This document shows, one piece after another, positions 1 to 10,344 of a stretch of 64,000 bases of DNA. Numbering within the stretch: position 1 is the stretch's first letter; each line of letters begins with the position of its first letter. The notes below the pieces were generated by a model, which made no database searches, had not been told where the DNA came from, and saw only the letters and a list, made by a program, of their open reading frames with translations. Location: assembly GCA_022841665.1 (NCBI GenBank), contig JALHRB010000001.1:198984-262983 (forward strand). The letters run 5' to 3'. This stretch comes from Pseudolabrys sp. Its GTDB lineage: Bacteria > Pseudomonadota > Alphaproteobacteria > Rhizobiales > Xanthobacteraceae. The position numbers and the translations under genes are program-made.

Positions 1-787
1 CGATGATCATGGCGCGTCCCGACAGGCTGTCGAGCACCTCGCGCACGAAGGCCGTCTCGACCGCGCGCCGCGCCAGCCGCGCGAAAGCTTCGGTCTCCAC
101 GCCGACCGGAAACACACCGACCCGCACGCTGCGCCCATCGATGGCGAAGGTGTCGTCGGCAACCTGCTTGAGCCGGCATTCGTCGGTGAGGTAGCGCGAG
201 AAATTGTTGGCGTCGACCTCGGTCTGAAAGCCGATCAGGTCGTAGAAACCGAGCGCCGGGATCAGCCGCTCATGGTTCGGCAGCGCGGTCAGGATTTCCG
301 GCGGTGGGCATGGAATGTGGATGAAGAAGCCGATCTTGTTCTTGTGGCCGCGCTCGCGCAACGCCTGCGCCAATGGCATCAGGTGGTAGTCGTGCACCCA
401 CACGATGTCGTCATCCTTGAGAATCTTCTCCAGATGGCGGGCAAAGTATTCGTTCACGCGCAGATAGCCGCCGAGATCGCGGCGCGAAAATTCGGCGAGG
501 TCGAGCCGGTAATGCAGGATCGGCCACAACACGCGGTTGGCGAAGCCGTTGTAGAACTCGTCGTAGTCGTCGCGACGCAGGTCGATGGTGACGTAGGCGA
601 CGTTGTCGTGCTGCGCAGTCTTGGCCGGGCCTGGGTCTTCGTCGGTGATGCGGCCGCTCCAGCCGAACCACACGCCGCCGCGCCGCTTGAGCGCCGGTCT
701 GATCGCCACTTCCAGGCCGCCTGCGCGCGCGCCGCCTTCCGGCACGCCCACGCGGTTCGATACGATGACGAGTCGCGGCAATGGCAT
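1..787 (-). CDS. otsA: Trehalose-6-phosphate synthase, C-terminus truncated by the window edge
   Basis: Minus-strand frame from ATG at 787 reads MPLPRLVIVSNRVGVPEGGARAGGLEVAIRPALKRRGGVWFGWSG...WVHDYHLMPLAQALRERG, typical GT20 OtsA; runs off position 1. Confidence 0.93.
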   Translation of the reverse strand, partial: MPLPRLVIVSNRVGVPEGGARAGGLEVAIRPALKRRGGVWFGWSGRITDEDPGPAKTAQHDNVAYVTIDLRRDDYDEFYNGFANRVLWPILHYRLDLAEFSRRDLGGYLRVNEYFARHLEKILKDDDIVWVHDYHLMPLAQALRERGHKNKIGFFIHIPCPPPEILTALPNHERLIPALGFYDLIGFQTEVDANNFSRYLTDECRLKQVADDTFAIDGRSVRVGVFPVGVETEAFARLARRAVETAFVREVLDSLSGRAMII

Positions 788-915
788 CTCCCCCAGCATT
801 GTGCCGCTTGCGCGCGGCCGAAATCCTTCGGTGCCCCCTGTGCACTCAGACCATAACGTGGAACATGAACGAAAGTTCAGCTGTATAAAAGACTTGCGCT
901 CGAGATGATTTAGGC

Positions 916-1668
916 CTAGCGCGCCGCCAATCGCAGCAATGCGGCCCGAAAGTCGGCCGGCGCGGCGAAAATGCCCGAAACGTTGTCGAAATGGCGGTGA
1001 ACGGCGAAGCCCTTCCCCCCGATCTCGGGCAGTATCTTGAAGACGGATTCGTCGGTCACGTCGTCACCGGCAAAGACCGGCGTGCGTCCGGCAAATGGCG
1101 GCTCGCGCAGCAGATCGCGCACGGCCGCGCCCTTGTTGATGCCCGGCCGCTTCACTTCGAACATCGCCTTGCCAAGAAGCAATTCCGTCGGCACGGCGGC
1201 AAATTCCGCCCGTGCGGCGGCGATGTGCTTGCGCAGGCGTTCGGCGTGCTTGGGCGCCTTGCGATAGTGCAGTGCTACCGAATAGCCCTTGTCTTCGTAC
1301 TCGACTCCGGAGCCCGGCTCCGCCGCATCGATCAAATGGCGGCGCAGATCGTCGGGCAGGTCGTCCGTGCGCACCACCTTGGCGCCGTCGCGCAGACGCG
1401 TCTCCGCGCCGTGCCCGCCGATCGCCGGCAGCATCAGCGGCGCGAACAGCCTGTCGAGATCGCGGATCGGCCGCCCGCTCACCAGCGCCAGCGCGCCGCC
1501 GGTGAGCACGAAAAGCCGATCGAGCGTGGTGATAAGCGTGTCCGGTACCTGAACCTCGAACGGCGACGGCCCGATGTCGATCAGCGTGCCGTCGACATCG
1601 AACAGCAGCGCGACCGATTCCGGATTGAGGGAAGCGAAATCATGGGATGCTTCATCGGTCGTCGGCAT
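916..1668 (-). CDS. otsB: Trehalose-6-phosphate phosphatase
   Basis: HAD motif LLFDVDGTLIDI, GGHGAE, FAGDDVTDESVF; directly upstream of otsA on the same strand. Confidence 0.92.
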   Translation of the reverse strand: MPTTDEASHDFASLNPESVALLFDVDGTLIDIGPSPFEVQVPDTLITTLDRLFVLTGGALALVSGRPIRDLDRLFAPLMLPAIGGHGAETRLRDGAKVVRTDDLPDDLRRHLIDAAEPGSGVEYEDKGYSVALHYRKAPKHAERLRKHIAAARAEFAAVPTELLLGKAMFEVKRPGINKGAAVRDLLREPPFAGRTPVFAGDDVTDESVFKILPEIGGKGFAVHRHFDNVSGIFAAPADFRAALLRLAAR

Positions 1669-1968
1669 CGTCGGTCCACGGCATATGAATACCAATATGA
1701 TAACGTCTCACGGACGATCCGGTTTTCTTATTTCCGAGCCGGCGCGCCGTCCCCCGAGCCGGGCGTCGCGGCGCCTATTCACCGCACGCGGCGGTAGGAT
1801 CGGCCATCTGCCCACTCGTTATCGTTTAATGCATGACTCAGAAAGCACACTTATTTGGGGATAAGGCGTTAGCTCAGACCTAATGTTCCTGCAAAATGCG
1901 CGTAATGATTTTCTTCGCGCGCAGGTAGAAGGTGACTCAGATTTAGCCCGGCAGCCACAGGTCTGACA

Positions 1969-2202
1969 ATGCCTAATCGAAAAACGAACGGTGGCAACAT
2001 AATCACGCTCCCGCACGTAGCGGACCGTGAAATCCCCGTCGGCCGCAGCCGTTCTTCACTGGGCAATGCCGATGATCCCCGCGTTGCCGAAGGCATGCGG
2101 CTCGTGCGCTCCTTCATGGCAATTGAAGACGCCCAGACCCGGGCTTCCATCCTTCGAATTGTTGAAGATATTGCCGAACATAGTCCGCTTTTTAAAAAGT
2201 AA
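1969..2202 (+). CDS. Small conserved hypothetical protein (77 aa)
   Basis: Intact ORF MPNRKTNGGNIITLPHVADREIPVGRS...; no competing reading frame. Confidence 0.5.
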   Translation: MPNRKTNGGNIITLPHVADREIPVGRSRSSLGNADDPRVAEGMRLVRSFMAIEDAQTRASILRIVEDIAEHSPLFKK

Positions 2203-2358
2203 TTATTGTCAATTTCGGCGTAGATAAGATTATCCGCCGCCGGTGACTCAACCATCGGACTGACATTTCGGGTCTCAACCGAAGGGCTTGGGTCGGCGGG
2301 CGTCCGAAGCACAATGGGCCTCTACCCTCGGCCTTGCCGTGGGTGTGAGTTCAAGACA

Positions 2359-3249
2359 ATGGACCTCCGTCTCCTTCGCTATTTCGTGGCCCTCGCCGAC
2401 GAGCAGCATTTCGGGCGCGCCGCCGAAAAGCTTGGCATTACGCCGCCGACTCTGACCGTTCAGATCCAGACTCTGGAGCGCGCGCTCGGCACCGTTCTGG
2501 TGATCCGCAAGGGCAAGAAGATCTCGCTGAGCGCCGCCGGCCAACGTTTTCTGGTCGAGACGCGGGCTACCCTCAGGCAGGCCGAAAAGGCCGAGCGCAT
2601 CGCGCGCGAGGCCGCGCGCGGCGAAATCGCCACCATCGCACTCGCCTACCTGATGCAGGCGGCCATGTCTGGCTTCATCTCGGAAGCGATCGCCACCTTC
2701 TCGAAAGAACATCCCGGCGTGTCGTTCCGCCTGCAGCGGCTCGAGACTATCCCGGCCCTGCGCGCCATCGCCGACGGCAGCGTCGACGTAGGTTTCACGC
2801 GCGCGCCGGTGCGCTATCCGGCTGAGCTGACGGGGTTCTCGATCAAGCGCGACCCGCTATGGGCGGCGGTGCCGACCGACCATCCCCTCGCCAAGCGAAA
2901 GGCGCTCTCGATGAGCGACCTCGCCGAGATGCGTTACCTCGCGCCCGCCATCGAGGCCGAGATAGGCTTCCGCGGCAATATCGCCGAGATTGCGCCGGTG
3001 GGCGGGCCGCAGATCAGCGCGGGGTCCGCGGCCGACATCGTGTCGGTCCTTGTGCTTGTCGGCGCCGGACAGGGTGCCACGCTGGTGTCCGAGCCGGTCA
3101 CGCGCGTGGCGGTGCCCAATGTCGCTTTCCGTCCCATGAGGGGGCTGAAAGCCGGTGCGGAACGCGTCGTGATCTATCGCAGTTCGGAAAACTCGCCCGC
3201 GGTATTGCGGTTCATCGAAACGATGCGCGAAATCGCCGCAAAGGCCTAA
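2359..3249 (+). CDS. LysR family transcriptional regulator
   Basis: N-terminal HTH MDLRLLRYFVALADEQHFGRAAEKLGITPPTLTVQIQTLERALG. Confidence 0.93.
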   Translation: MDLRLLRYFVALADEQHFGRAAEKLGITPPTLTVQIQTLERALGTVLVIRKGKKISLSAAGQRFLVETRATLRQAEKAERIAREAARGEIATIALAYLMQAAMSGFISEAIATFSKEHPGVSFRLQRLETIPALRAIADGSVDVGFTRAPVRYPAELTGFSIKRDPLWAAVPTDHPLAKRKALSMSDLAEMRYLAPAIEAEIGFRGNIAEIAPVGGPQISAGSAADIVSVLVLVGAGQGATLVSEPVTRVAVPNVAFRPMRGLKAGAERVVIYRSSENSPAVLRFIETMREIAAKA

Positions 3250-4013
3250 CCGAGCTGCCGGCGCAACATTGCAAATATCTCGCGCCAATCCTGCTCGGCC
3301 GCGGCGCGATCGTGCACGTCGCGATCGGGCATGGAGTAACCGTGATGCGCGCCGGCGTGCAGCGTCCAGCGGTAGGCCACGTTCGGATTTTGCGCGAACA
3401 TTTCCTTCAGCGTTTCGATGACCGCCGGCGAAGCCTGGTCGTCGCGCTCGCCGAAACCGCAATAGACCTCGCCTTTCATGGCGCCGACCTTCGCATGCGG
3501 CGAAAACGGCTTGTCGGTCACCAGCAGAGTGCCGTGCAGGCTCGCATTGGCGCGGAAGCGTTCGGGAAATTCCTGGCCGACATAGAACGCCGCCCGGCCG
3601 CCCATGCAAAAGCCGATCGACGCCGCCGGCCCGTCGCTCACCGGCCAAGCCTTGGCCGCCGCCAGGATAGCGCCGACGTCCTCGCGCACGCTCTCGCGCA
3701 CCGTCTGGTGCGCGTAGGCCAGCATGCTCTCGCGTATATCGGCCGGCAGCACGTTGAACGACATCGCCTTGCCGTCGGCCGTCCGGTAGGTGAAGCGCAG
3801 CTTGCCGTGGCGGTGGAATAGATTCGGCACGATGGCGAAATAGCCTTCGCGCGCTACCCGCCGTGTCAGGTCGAACAATTCCTCCCGCAACCCCCACACG
3901 TCCATCAGCAGGACGACCAGCGGAAGGCGTCCGCGCTTGTCGGGACGCGCCAAGAAGCAATCCATCGAGCCGGACGGCGTCCGGACGTCGGGCGTCTCTT
4001 CGATGAGGGTCAT
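3246..4013 (-). CDS. Dienelactone hydrolase family protein
   Basis: DLH-like GFCMGGRAAFYVG nucleophile elbow, H near C-term (AGAHHGYSMPDR). Confidence 0.88.
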   Translation of the reverse strand: MTLIEETPDVRTPSGSMDCFLARPDKRGRLPLVVLLMDVWGLREELFDLTRRVAREGYFAIVPNLFHRHGKLRFTYRTADGKAMSFNVLPADIRESMLAYAHQTVRESVREDVGAILAAAKAWPVSDGPAASIGFCMGGRAAFYVGQEFPERFRANASLHGTLLVTDKPFSPHAKVGAMKGEVYCGFGERDDQASPAVIETLKEMFAQNPNVAYRWTLHAGAHHGYSMPDRDVHDRAAAEQDWREIFAMLRRQLG

Positions 4014-4981
4014 CGGGCCGGCGGCGCGTCGGTGATTTTGTGGTCGCGCAGGATCGCCGCCCATTTCGGCCGGTCTTCCTCAGCTTGGCGGGTAACGTCG
4101 GCCGGGGTCCCGCCGTGCAGGTTGAAGCCGAGATTGTTGAAATGAGCGCGCTGGCCGGGCTTGCTCGCCCATGCGTTGATGATCGCGTTCAACCGCTCGA
4201 CGATGTCCGGCGGCAGATTGGCCGGACCGATCAGCGCCAGCCAGGTGGTCGCGAAGAATTTCGGAAATCCGCTTTCCGCCATCGTCGGAACGTCGGGCAG
4301 AAATTCCAGGCGCTTCTCGGATGCGACCGCAATGATCTTCACGTTCTTGGCGGCAGGATTGTAGGGCGGGAAGCCGGCCGCGATTTCTCCGCTTATAAGA
4401 TCCGTGATGATCGGGCCGGAGCCGCGGTAACTGATCAGGTTGAGCTTAATATCCGCGCGTTCGCCTAACATGATGGCGGCGAGATGCCCGACGGTGCCCG
4501 GCCCCGAATGGGCCATCGTGACGTTCGGATGCTGCTTGGCGTAAGCGACCAGCTCCTGCACGGTATTGATGCCGAGCTTGGGGCTGACCAGCAGCGTGTT
4601 CGGAAAATCACCGATCATGACGATCGGCGTGAAGTCGCGGTCGAAGTCGTAGCCGACGGGGGGCTCCATCAGCGTGCGGATGACAGCGGGGCCGACCGCC
4701 GTGATGGCGAGCGTATAGCCGTTAGGCTCGGTGCTCGAAGCGGCCTTCATCATGATGGAGCCGCCGCCGCCGACGCGGTTTTCGAAGACGACGCTTTGCC
4801 CCAGCGCCTCGGTGATATCGGCGCCCATCGAGCGGCCCAGGACGTCGAGCAGCGTGCCGGGCGGAGTCTGTATCAGGATCGTAATCGGCCGTTGCGGCCA
4901 GCTTTGCGCGTAAGCGACCGGCGGGCCGAGGAAAGAGGCGCCGAAAACAGCCGCGAAAACGAGCTTGAGAATCCTGTTCAC
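4010..4981 (-). CDS. Tripartite tricarboxylate transporter substrate-binding (Bug/TctC-like) protein
   Basis: Signal peptide then SWPQRPITILIQTPPGTLLDVLGR...VVFENRVGGGGSIMMKA; 4-nt overlap with the downstream DLH gene. Confidence 0.9.
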   Translation of the reverse strand: MNRILKLVFAAVFGASFLGPPVAYAQSWPQRPITILIQTPPGTLLDVLGRSMGADITEALGQSVVFENRVGGGGSIMMKAASSTEPNGYTLAITAVGPAVIRTLMEPPVGYDFDRDFTPIVMIGDFPNTLLVSPKLGINTVQELVAYAKQHPNVTMAHSGPGTVGHLAAIMLGERADIKLNLISYRGSGPIITDLISGEIAAGFPPYNPAAKNVKIIAVASEKRLEFLPDVPTMAESGFPKFFATTWLALIGPANLPPDIVERLNAIINAWASKPGQRAHFNNLGFNLHGGTPADVTRQAEEDRPKWAAILRDHKITDAPPAR

Positions 4982-5064
4982 AGCCTACCCCCGCCACCTA
5001 AGCCCCCGCGGCGACGGTAGTTGAGGTTTTTTCCGATAGCAACCGAGCGTTAGGTCGCAGCCCG

Positions 5065-6069
5065 TCAGCGCGCGACCACTTCCACGTCGCCGTCGACGCC
5101 GGTGACCACCTTGAATTCGCGCTCGAACACCTTGCCTTCGTTGCGGGCGATGGCGCGGTATTCGCCTTCGGCCAGGATCACGCGCGGGAAGGCGCCGATC
5201 GATTCCTTGATCACGTCGCCGCCGGGCGTGAGCACCGACCAGGCGGTGTTGGCGAGCGCCTCGCCTCCTTTGTCGGTGACCAGCTTGAGTGTGATGGCGG
5301 CGGCCCGGTGCGTGACGGTGACGTCGGTGAGCTTGCCCGCCTGCACGCGGATGTCGGAGCGCACCATCGAATTGGCGTCGCCGTAGTTCGACACGATGTA
5401 ATAGGTGCCCTCCGGCAGCACCACCACGCTGCCGGTCATCACCTGCTCGGCGATGGGGCGGCGGTCGCCGGCTTCGAACTGGCTGCCGCGGTAGACGTCG
5501 AACGAAATTTGTCCGGCCGGCACGCGCACGTCGCCGACGCGGCCTTCCATGCGCAGCCCGCCCGCCGGCAGGTCGAACTCCTCATGCACGGTCGCGCCGC
5601 GCAAAGTGACCGGCTTGACCGCGGTGGCAAGGCCGAAGCCGACATGCACGATGTAGCTGCCCGGCGGCAGCACAACCGTCGGCGACGGCGAGGTGTCTTC
5701 CTTGAGCAATTTGAAAGCGCCGCCCGGCTCCGGCTTGGAGGCGTAGATGCGCCAGGTCAGCCCGCCGCCGATCGGCTGCCCCTGCTTGCCGAAGCGCGCG
5801 CTCAGCGTCAGCGCCACCTGCCCCGCCGGCACCATCGGCGACGGCGCGCTCGGCAGCACCAATGGCTGCGACGGCGCCGTCAGCCCGCCCCCGAAGCCCT
5901 CGCCCTGCACGCCTGGGCCGGGCGACAACAGCCCGGTCGAGGGGGCGGACGAAAACAGCGACCCTGCTCCCTGCGCCCAAGCGCCGCTCGGCGCCAAGAG
6001 CGCGAGAACGAGCGCAATCACCGGCCGGAGGCGGCTTGCCGCGGCGTTGGATGAGGGAAAGAAGCACAT
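5065..6069 (-). CDS. Secreted hypothetical protein with repeated beta-sandwich-like modules
   Basis: Signal peptide (LALLAPSGAWAQ) and three [VI]L-x-x-G-x-Y modules. Confidence 0.7.
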   Translation of the reverse strand: MCFFPSSNAAASRLRPVIALVLALLAPSGAWAQGAGSLFSSAPSTGLLSPGPGVQGEGFGGGLTAPSQPLVLPSAPSPMVPAGQVALTLSARFGKQGQPIGGGLTWRIYASKPEPGGAFKLLKEDTSPSPTVVLPPGSYIVHVGFGLATAVKPVTLRGATVHEEFDLPAGGLRMEGRVGDVRVPAGQISFDVYRGSQFEAGDRRPIAEQVMTGSVVVLPEGTYYIVSNYGDANSMVRSDIRVQAGKLTDVTVTHRAAAITLKLVTDKGGEALANTAWSVLTPGGDVIKESIGAFPRVILAEGEYRAIARNEGKVFEREFKVVTGVDGDVEVVAR

Positions 6070-6173
6070 GACTCGGTGTTTTTCGGTCCAAATCGCGGCG
6101 AATTCAAGCCGCGCGTCCTGCTTATAGGCCGGATCGGGTTATGCTAGGTCGCTCGCCTAACCACGAGGTAGCA

Positions 6174-6752
6174 ATGCCCGACGCCCTCCAACTCCTGAAA
6201 ACCCGCCGTTCGGTAAAGCCGATAGAGCTGGCCGGTCCGCCCCCGAGCGCAGCCGAGATCGACACTCTCCTGACCATCGCCGCGCGCGTGCCCGACCACG
6301 GCAAGCTGGCGCCTTGGCGCTTCATCGTTTTCGAGGGTGCGGCGCGCGAGGCGGCCGGGCAAGCGATCGCCGATGCTTTCCGCGCCGGCCACCCCGACGC
6401 CACGCCCGACCAGATCGAATTCGAACGCAAGCGCCTAGCCCGCGCGCCGTTGGTCATCGCGGTGGTCAGCCGCGCCGGCACGCATGTGAAGATTCCGGAA
6501 TGGGAGCAGCAATTGTCGGCCGGCGCCTCGGCCATGGCGCTGGTCATCGCCGCGCACGCCATGGGTTATGCCGCGAGCTGGATCACCGAATGGTACGCCT
6601 ATGACCGCGCCGTGCTCGCGCGCCTTGGGCTTGCGGAGAACGAGCGCATTGCGGGGTTCGTGCACATCGGCAAGCCGGCAAAACCGCCCGAAGAACGCGA
6701 CCGCCCGGCGCTCGACAGCATCGTCACCCGCTATTCAGGACCGAGCAACTGA
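6174..6752 (+). CDS. Nitroreductase family protein
   Basis: MPDALQLLKTRRSVKPIELAGPPPSAAEIDTLLTIAARVPDHGKLAPWRFIV. Confidence 0.92.
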   Translation: MPDALQLLKTRRSVKPIELAGPPPSAAEIDTLLTIAARVPDHGKLAPWRFIVFEGAAREAAGQAIADAFRAGHPDATPDQIEFERKRLARAPLVIAVVSRAGTHVKIPEWEQQLSAGASAMALVIAAHAMGYAASWITEWYAYDRAVLARLGLAENERIAGFVHIGKPAKPPEERDRPALDSIVTRYSGPSN

Positions 6753-7360
6753 TGTTCTACGAGCATGACAAGCGCGATTTGTCGGTGTTGCCGCACGATC
6801 CCTTCAAGGCCATCGTGGCGCCGCGGCCGATCGGCTGGATCACCTCTATCAGCTTGAAAGGACAGGTGAATCTTGCGCCCTACTCGTTCTTCAACGGCAT
6901 CAACAGCAAGCCCAATCTGGTGATGTTCGCGAGCGAAGGCCGCAAGGATTCCGTTTCATTTATCGGTGAGACCGGCGAATTCGTCTGCAATCTCGCGACT
7001 TTCGAACTGCGCGAGAAGATGAACGCCACGGCCGCGCCGTTTCCGCGCGGGGTCGACGAAATGGAACGCGCGGGGCTCGCGCCCGCGCCCTCGCGCATCG
7101 TCAGGCCGCCGCGCGTGGCCGCCAGTCCCTGCGCGCTCGAATGCAAGCTCATCACGATCGTGCCGATGGCGACCTTCGACGGTCGGCCGGTCGATTGCCA
7201 CGTCGTCTTCGGCCAGGTCGTCGGCGTTCACATCGACGACCGCTTTATCGTAGGTGGCCGCCTGGATACCGCCGCGATGAAGCCCATCGCACGCTGCGGC
7301 TACGACGAATATGCGGTCGTGGAGAGCCTGTTTTCGATGAAAAGGCCGACGGCAACCTAA
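6752..7360 (+). CDS. Flavin reductase-like (FMN-binding split barrel) protein
   Basis: AIVAPRPIGWITSISLKGQVNLAPYSFFNGINSKPNLVMF motif; overlaps the preceding nitroreductase stop. Confidence 0.92.
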   Translation: MFYEHDKRDLSVLPHDPFKAIVAPRPIGWITSISLKGQVNLAPYSFFNGINSKPNLVMFASEGRKDSVSFIGETGEFVCNLATFELREKMNATAAPFPRGVDEMERAGLAPAPSRIVRPPRVAASPCALECKLITIVPMATFDGRPVDCHVVFGQVVGVHIDDRFIVGGRLDTAAMKPIARCGYDEYAVVESLFSMKRPTAT

Positions 7361-7522
7361 TGGCGGCTGGAGCATTTACCTTAATGTAATCCCGCGGGCG
7401 CACCCTCCTTGTCACGCTTCGGACATATGACTCCGGCAGCCATTTTCACCATGTCGGCTTGAAGCGCTTGTCCATACGCCGACCGGGGCTCGATCATTCG
7501 GGCGACAGGGAGAAATCCGGCT

Positions 7523-8563
7523 TTGGTTTTCGAAGGCTTTTTCACGCGCGGGCGCAACGGGGATCGCGCCGCCGAGGCCACCACGCAGCCGACGGCGAAC
7601 GTGACCAAGCCGACCATCGGGCTTGCGCTCGGCGGCGGGGCCGCGCGCGGCTTTGCCCATATCGGCGTCATGCGCGTGCTCGCCGCGCACGGTATCGTGC
7701 CGGACGTCGTTGTCGGGACGTCCATCGGCGCGGTCGTCGGCGGCAGCTACGCCGCCAAGGAGCTCGATACGCTCGAGACCTGGGCGCGCGGTCTCAATAC
7801 GCGCAGCGTGCTCAGCTATCTGGACATCAGCCTTTCCGGCTCCGGGCTGATCAACGGCGGCCACCTGTCCCGCCGGCTGGACGCCTCGCTGAAGGACACC
7901 CGCATCGAAGACTTGCCGCTGCGCTTTGCCGCCATCGCCACGGAATTCAACACGGGCCATGAGATCTGGCTGACACGCGGCCGCCTCGCCGACGCGATGC
8001 GCGCGTCCTACGCTTTGCCCGGCATTTTCCCGCCGGTGCGGATCGGAGGCCGCTGGCTGGTCGACGGCGCGCTGGTCAATCCGGTGCCGGTCTCCGCGGC
8101 GCGCGCCTTGGGCGCCCGCCTCGTCATCGCCGTCAACCTGAATTCCGACTTGTTCGGCCGCGGCACCATCATCGCAAGCCACGGCTCGGATGAAGATGAT
8201 CTCGCGGAAGCCGCGGCGCCGAAAGCCAATGGGCTGCGGGGCATCTTCTCGCGTGAGCCTTCCCTGCGCCGGCAGGTGCTCGGCCGGCGCGGCAGCCCCG
8301 GCATTCCGACGGTCATGATCGAAGCTTTCAACGTGATGCAGGACCGCATCACGCGGGCGCGGCTGGCGGGCGACCCGCCGGACGTGCTGATCAGCCCGCG
8401 CCTGAGTTCCGTCGGCTGGTTCGATTTCCATCGCGGCAACGAGGCGATTGCGATCGGCACCGATGCGACGGAAAAATCCATCGAGTCGATCAACGAAGCG
8501 ATTGCCGCGCTGTCGCAGCCGGCGGCCGCCGCAGCGAGCAACACCGACGTCGCCGCAAAGTGA
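7523..8563 (+). CDS. Patatin-like phospholipase family protein
   Basis: GLALGGGAARGFAHIGVMRVL, GTSIGAVVGG (GxSxG) and VDGALVNPVPV. Confidence 0.93.
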   Translation: MVFEGFFTRGRNGDRAAEATTQPTANVTKPTIGLALGGGAARGFAHIGVMRVLAAHGIVPDVVVGTSIGAVVGGSYAAKELDTLETWARGLNTRSVLSYLDISLSGSGLINGGHLSRRLDASLKDTRIEDLPLRFAAIATEFNTGHEIWLTRGRLADAMRASYALPGIFPPVRIGGRWLVDGALVNPVPVSAARALGARLVIAVNLNSDLFGRGTIIASHGSDEDDLAEAAAPKANGLRGIFSREPSLRRQVLGRRGSPGIPTVMIEAFNVMQDRITRARLAGDPPDVLISPRLSSVGWFDFHRGNEAIAIGTDATEKSIESINEAIAALSQPAAAAASNTDVAAK

Positions 8564-8564
8564 C

Positions 8565-9008
8565 TCAGGCTGTGCGGATGTAGTCGCGCATCGCCTCGGA
8601 TTCGCGCTCGATCTCTTCCACGCGCTGCTTGACCACGTCGCCGATCGAGATCAACCCGACCAGACGACCGCCCCGCATCACCGGAAGGTGACGGAATTTG
8701 CGCGTCGTCATCTGCTCCATGATGGCGGCGCAGGTGTCGTCCTCGGTGCAGGTGGCGACGTCGCGCGTCATCACCTGGCCGACCGGGATCGTCAGCGCTT
8801 TTACGCCATGCTGCGAAAGGGCGCGCACGATGTCGCGCTCGGAAAGGATGCCCGCGAGTCTGTCTCCGGCGCCGCGGATGACCACCGCGCCGACGCCGTG
8901 CTTACTCAGCAGCGCGGCCGCCGCCGCGAGGTCGGCGGTCGGTTCGATGCAGACGACGTCGCCGCCCGAGTTACGTGTCTTGGCGGCCAGGAGTTCCTTG
9001 ACGATCAT
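8565..9008 (-). CDS. Tandem CBS domain protein
   Basis: VVIRGAGDRLAGILSERDIVRAL and FRHLPVMRGGRLVGLISIGDVV. Confidence 0.92.
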   Translation of the reverse strand: MIVKELLAAKTRNSGGDVVCIEPTADLAAAAALLSKHGVGAVVIRGAGDRLAGILSERDIVRALSQHGVKALTIPVGQVMTRDVATCTEDDTCAAIMEQMTTRKFRHLPVMRGGRLVGLISIGDVVKQRVEEIERESEAMRDYIRTA

Positions 9009-9177
9009 GGCGGCCTCCTTGGCGCATGAGCCAAAGGCGACTTTCATGCGCAACAGTCGATGCGCCCGGAGCTACGGCCCTGCGGTCGATTCCGGACCTT
9101 AGCGCAACGATCCCGCCGCCTTCCCGGTTCCGTCAAGTGCATTCCGGGTGCGGCTGATTTGCGCGCACTGCATTTAG

Positions 9178-9927
9178 CTAATGCCGCATCGCACCAAAGT
9201 CTTCGGTTTGCGGTAAATGCTGCGGGGGATCGAACCAGGAAAACAGCACCAGCCCGGCCAGAAAGCCGCCGATATGCGCCTGCCACGCGACCGGTTGATC
9301 CTCGCCCGCGATCGGCAGGCTGACCACGCCGAACAGGATGTTGATGCCGAACCACACCGCCAGAAACAGCAGCACACGGCCGTCGCGCAGCACGCCGGTC
9401 AGCGGGAGCGCCGGCACGCGATAGGACTCGGCGTCGTCGCCGCGCAGCATGCCGAGCGGGCCGCCACGCTGGAAGGCGAAGCGCATCGCCGCCGCCATCA
9501 TGCCGGAGATCGCGGCCGAAGCACCGATCATCGGAAATTGCTCGCCGGCATGCGTGGCCAGGTGCAAGGCCGCACCCGCCGCCGCCGTCACCGCGAAGAA
9601 GGCGAGAAAGCGCGCCACGCCGAAACGGCGCGCCAACGCGCTGCCGAACGGCAAAAGCCAGATCGCGTTGATGCCGAAGTGAGTCCAGTCGGCGTGAATC
9701 AGCGCGTAGGTGACGAAGGTCCATATCTCCGCGCCGAAGCCGCCGGGCAGCGCGCCGCCCAGCACCACCGAAGCGTCATAACGCACCGGGATGAAGGCAA
9801 AGGTGAGCAGGAGCTCGACGTCCTGCTCGGGCGTCAGCACGTAGGCGCGCAGGATGTGAACCAGCGCCAGCACGGCGACGACGGCGATGATGACGGCCGG
9901 GATGTTGAAGAGCGGTTCGCGTTGCAC
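9178..9927 (-). CDS. Rhomboid family intramembrane serine protease
   Basis: HADWTHFGINAIWLLPFG, GASAAISGMMAAA (catalytic Ser), QAHIGGFLAG; GTG start proposed at 9927. Confidence 0.88.
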   Translation of the reverse strand: MQREPLFNIPAVIIAVVAVLALVHILRAYVLTPEQDVELLLTFAFIPVRYDASVVLGGALPGGFGAEIWTFVTYALIHADWTHFGINAIWLLPFGSALARRFGVARFLAFFAVTAAAGAALHLATHAGEQFPMIGASAAISGMMAAAMRFAFQRGGPLGMLRGDDAESYRVPALPLTGVLRDGRVLLFLAVWFGINILFGVVSLPIAGEDQPVAWQAHIGGFLAGLVLFSWFDPPQHLPQTEDFGAMRH

Positions 9928-9995
9928 GGACGGTATCCGGTGGGCGGTCCGGGTTAACCGGTTGGCCGCCTTGCCGCAAGGGATGCGCGGCCAGC

Positions 9996-10026
9996 AAAAA
10001 GAAAAAGGAGGGCTTTCGCCCTCCTT
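9996..10026 (-). terminator. Intrinsic terminator (minus strand)
   Basis: AAGGAGGGC-TTTC-GCCCTCCTT 9-bp stem followed on the minus strand by TTTTTCTTTTT. Confidence 0.75.
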
Positions 10027-10344
10027 CGAGCCGCGCTTTTCGGGTGCGCTGCTGCGCCTTGCGGCGCTTGGGTCACATCCCTTGTCTCTCCGGGCTCTTA
10101 TCTCGTCGGCGATGCGGAGTGTGTCGGCACCGGCACGCCTCAATCGCAGCCACATTAGGCCGATTGCACGGCGGCGTTCAACGCCCGTGCGTTTTTAACA
10201 CTAACCCGTCGTCGTCCCCGCCGCGGCGCAGCCACGGCATGCGCCCTGCTCCACCGAGACCATCGCGGCGGCAAGCCGGCCGCTTTGTCCCGATCCGGGG
10301 CACTAACGAGCCGGCACCGTCCCGCGACGGAACAGGTGGCGCTC

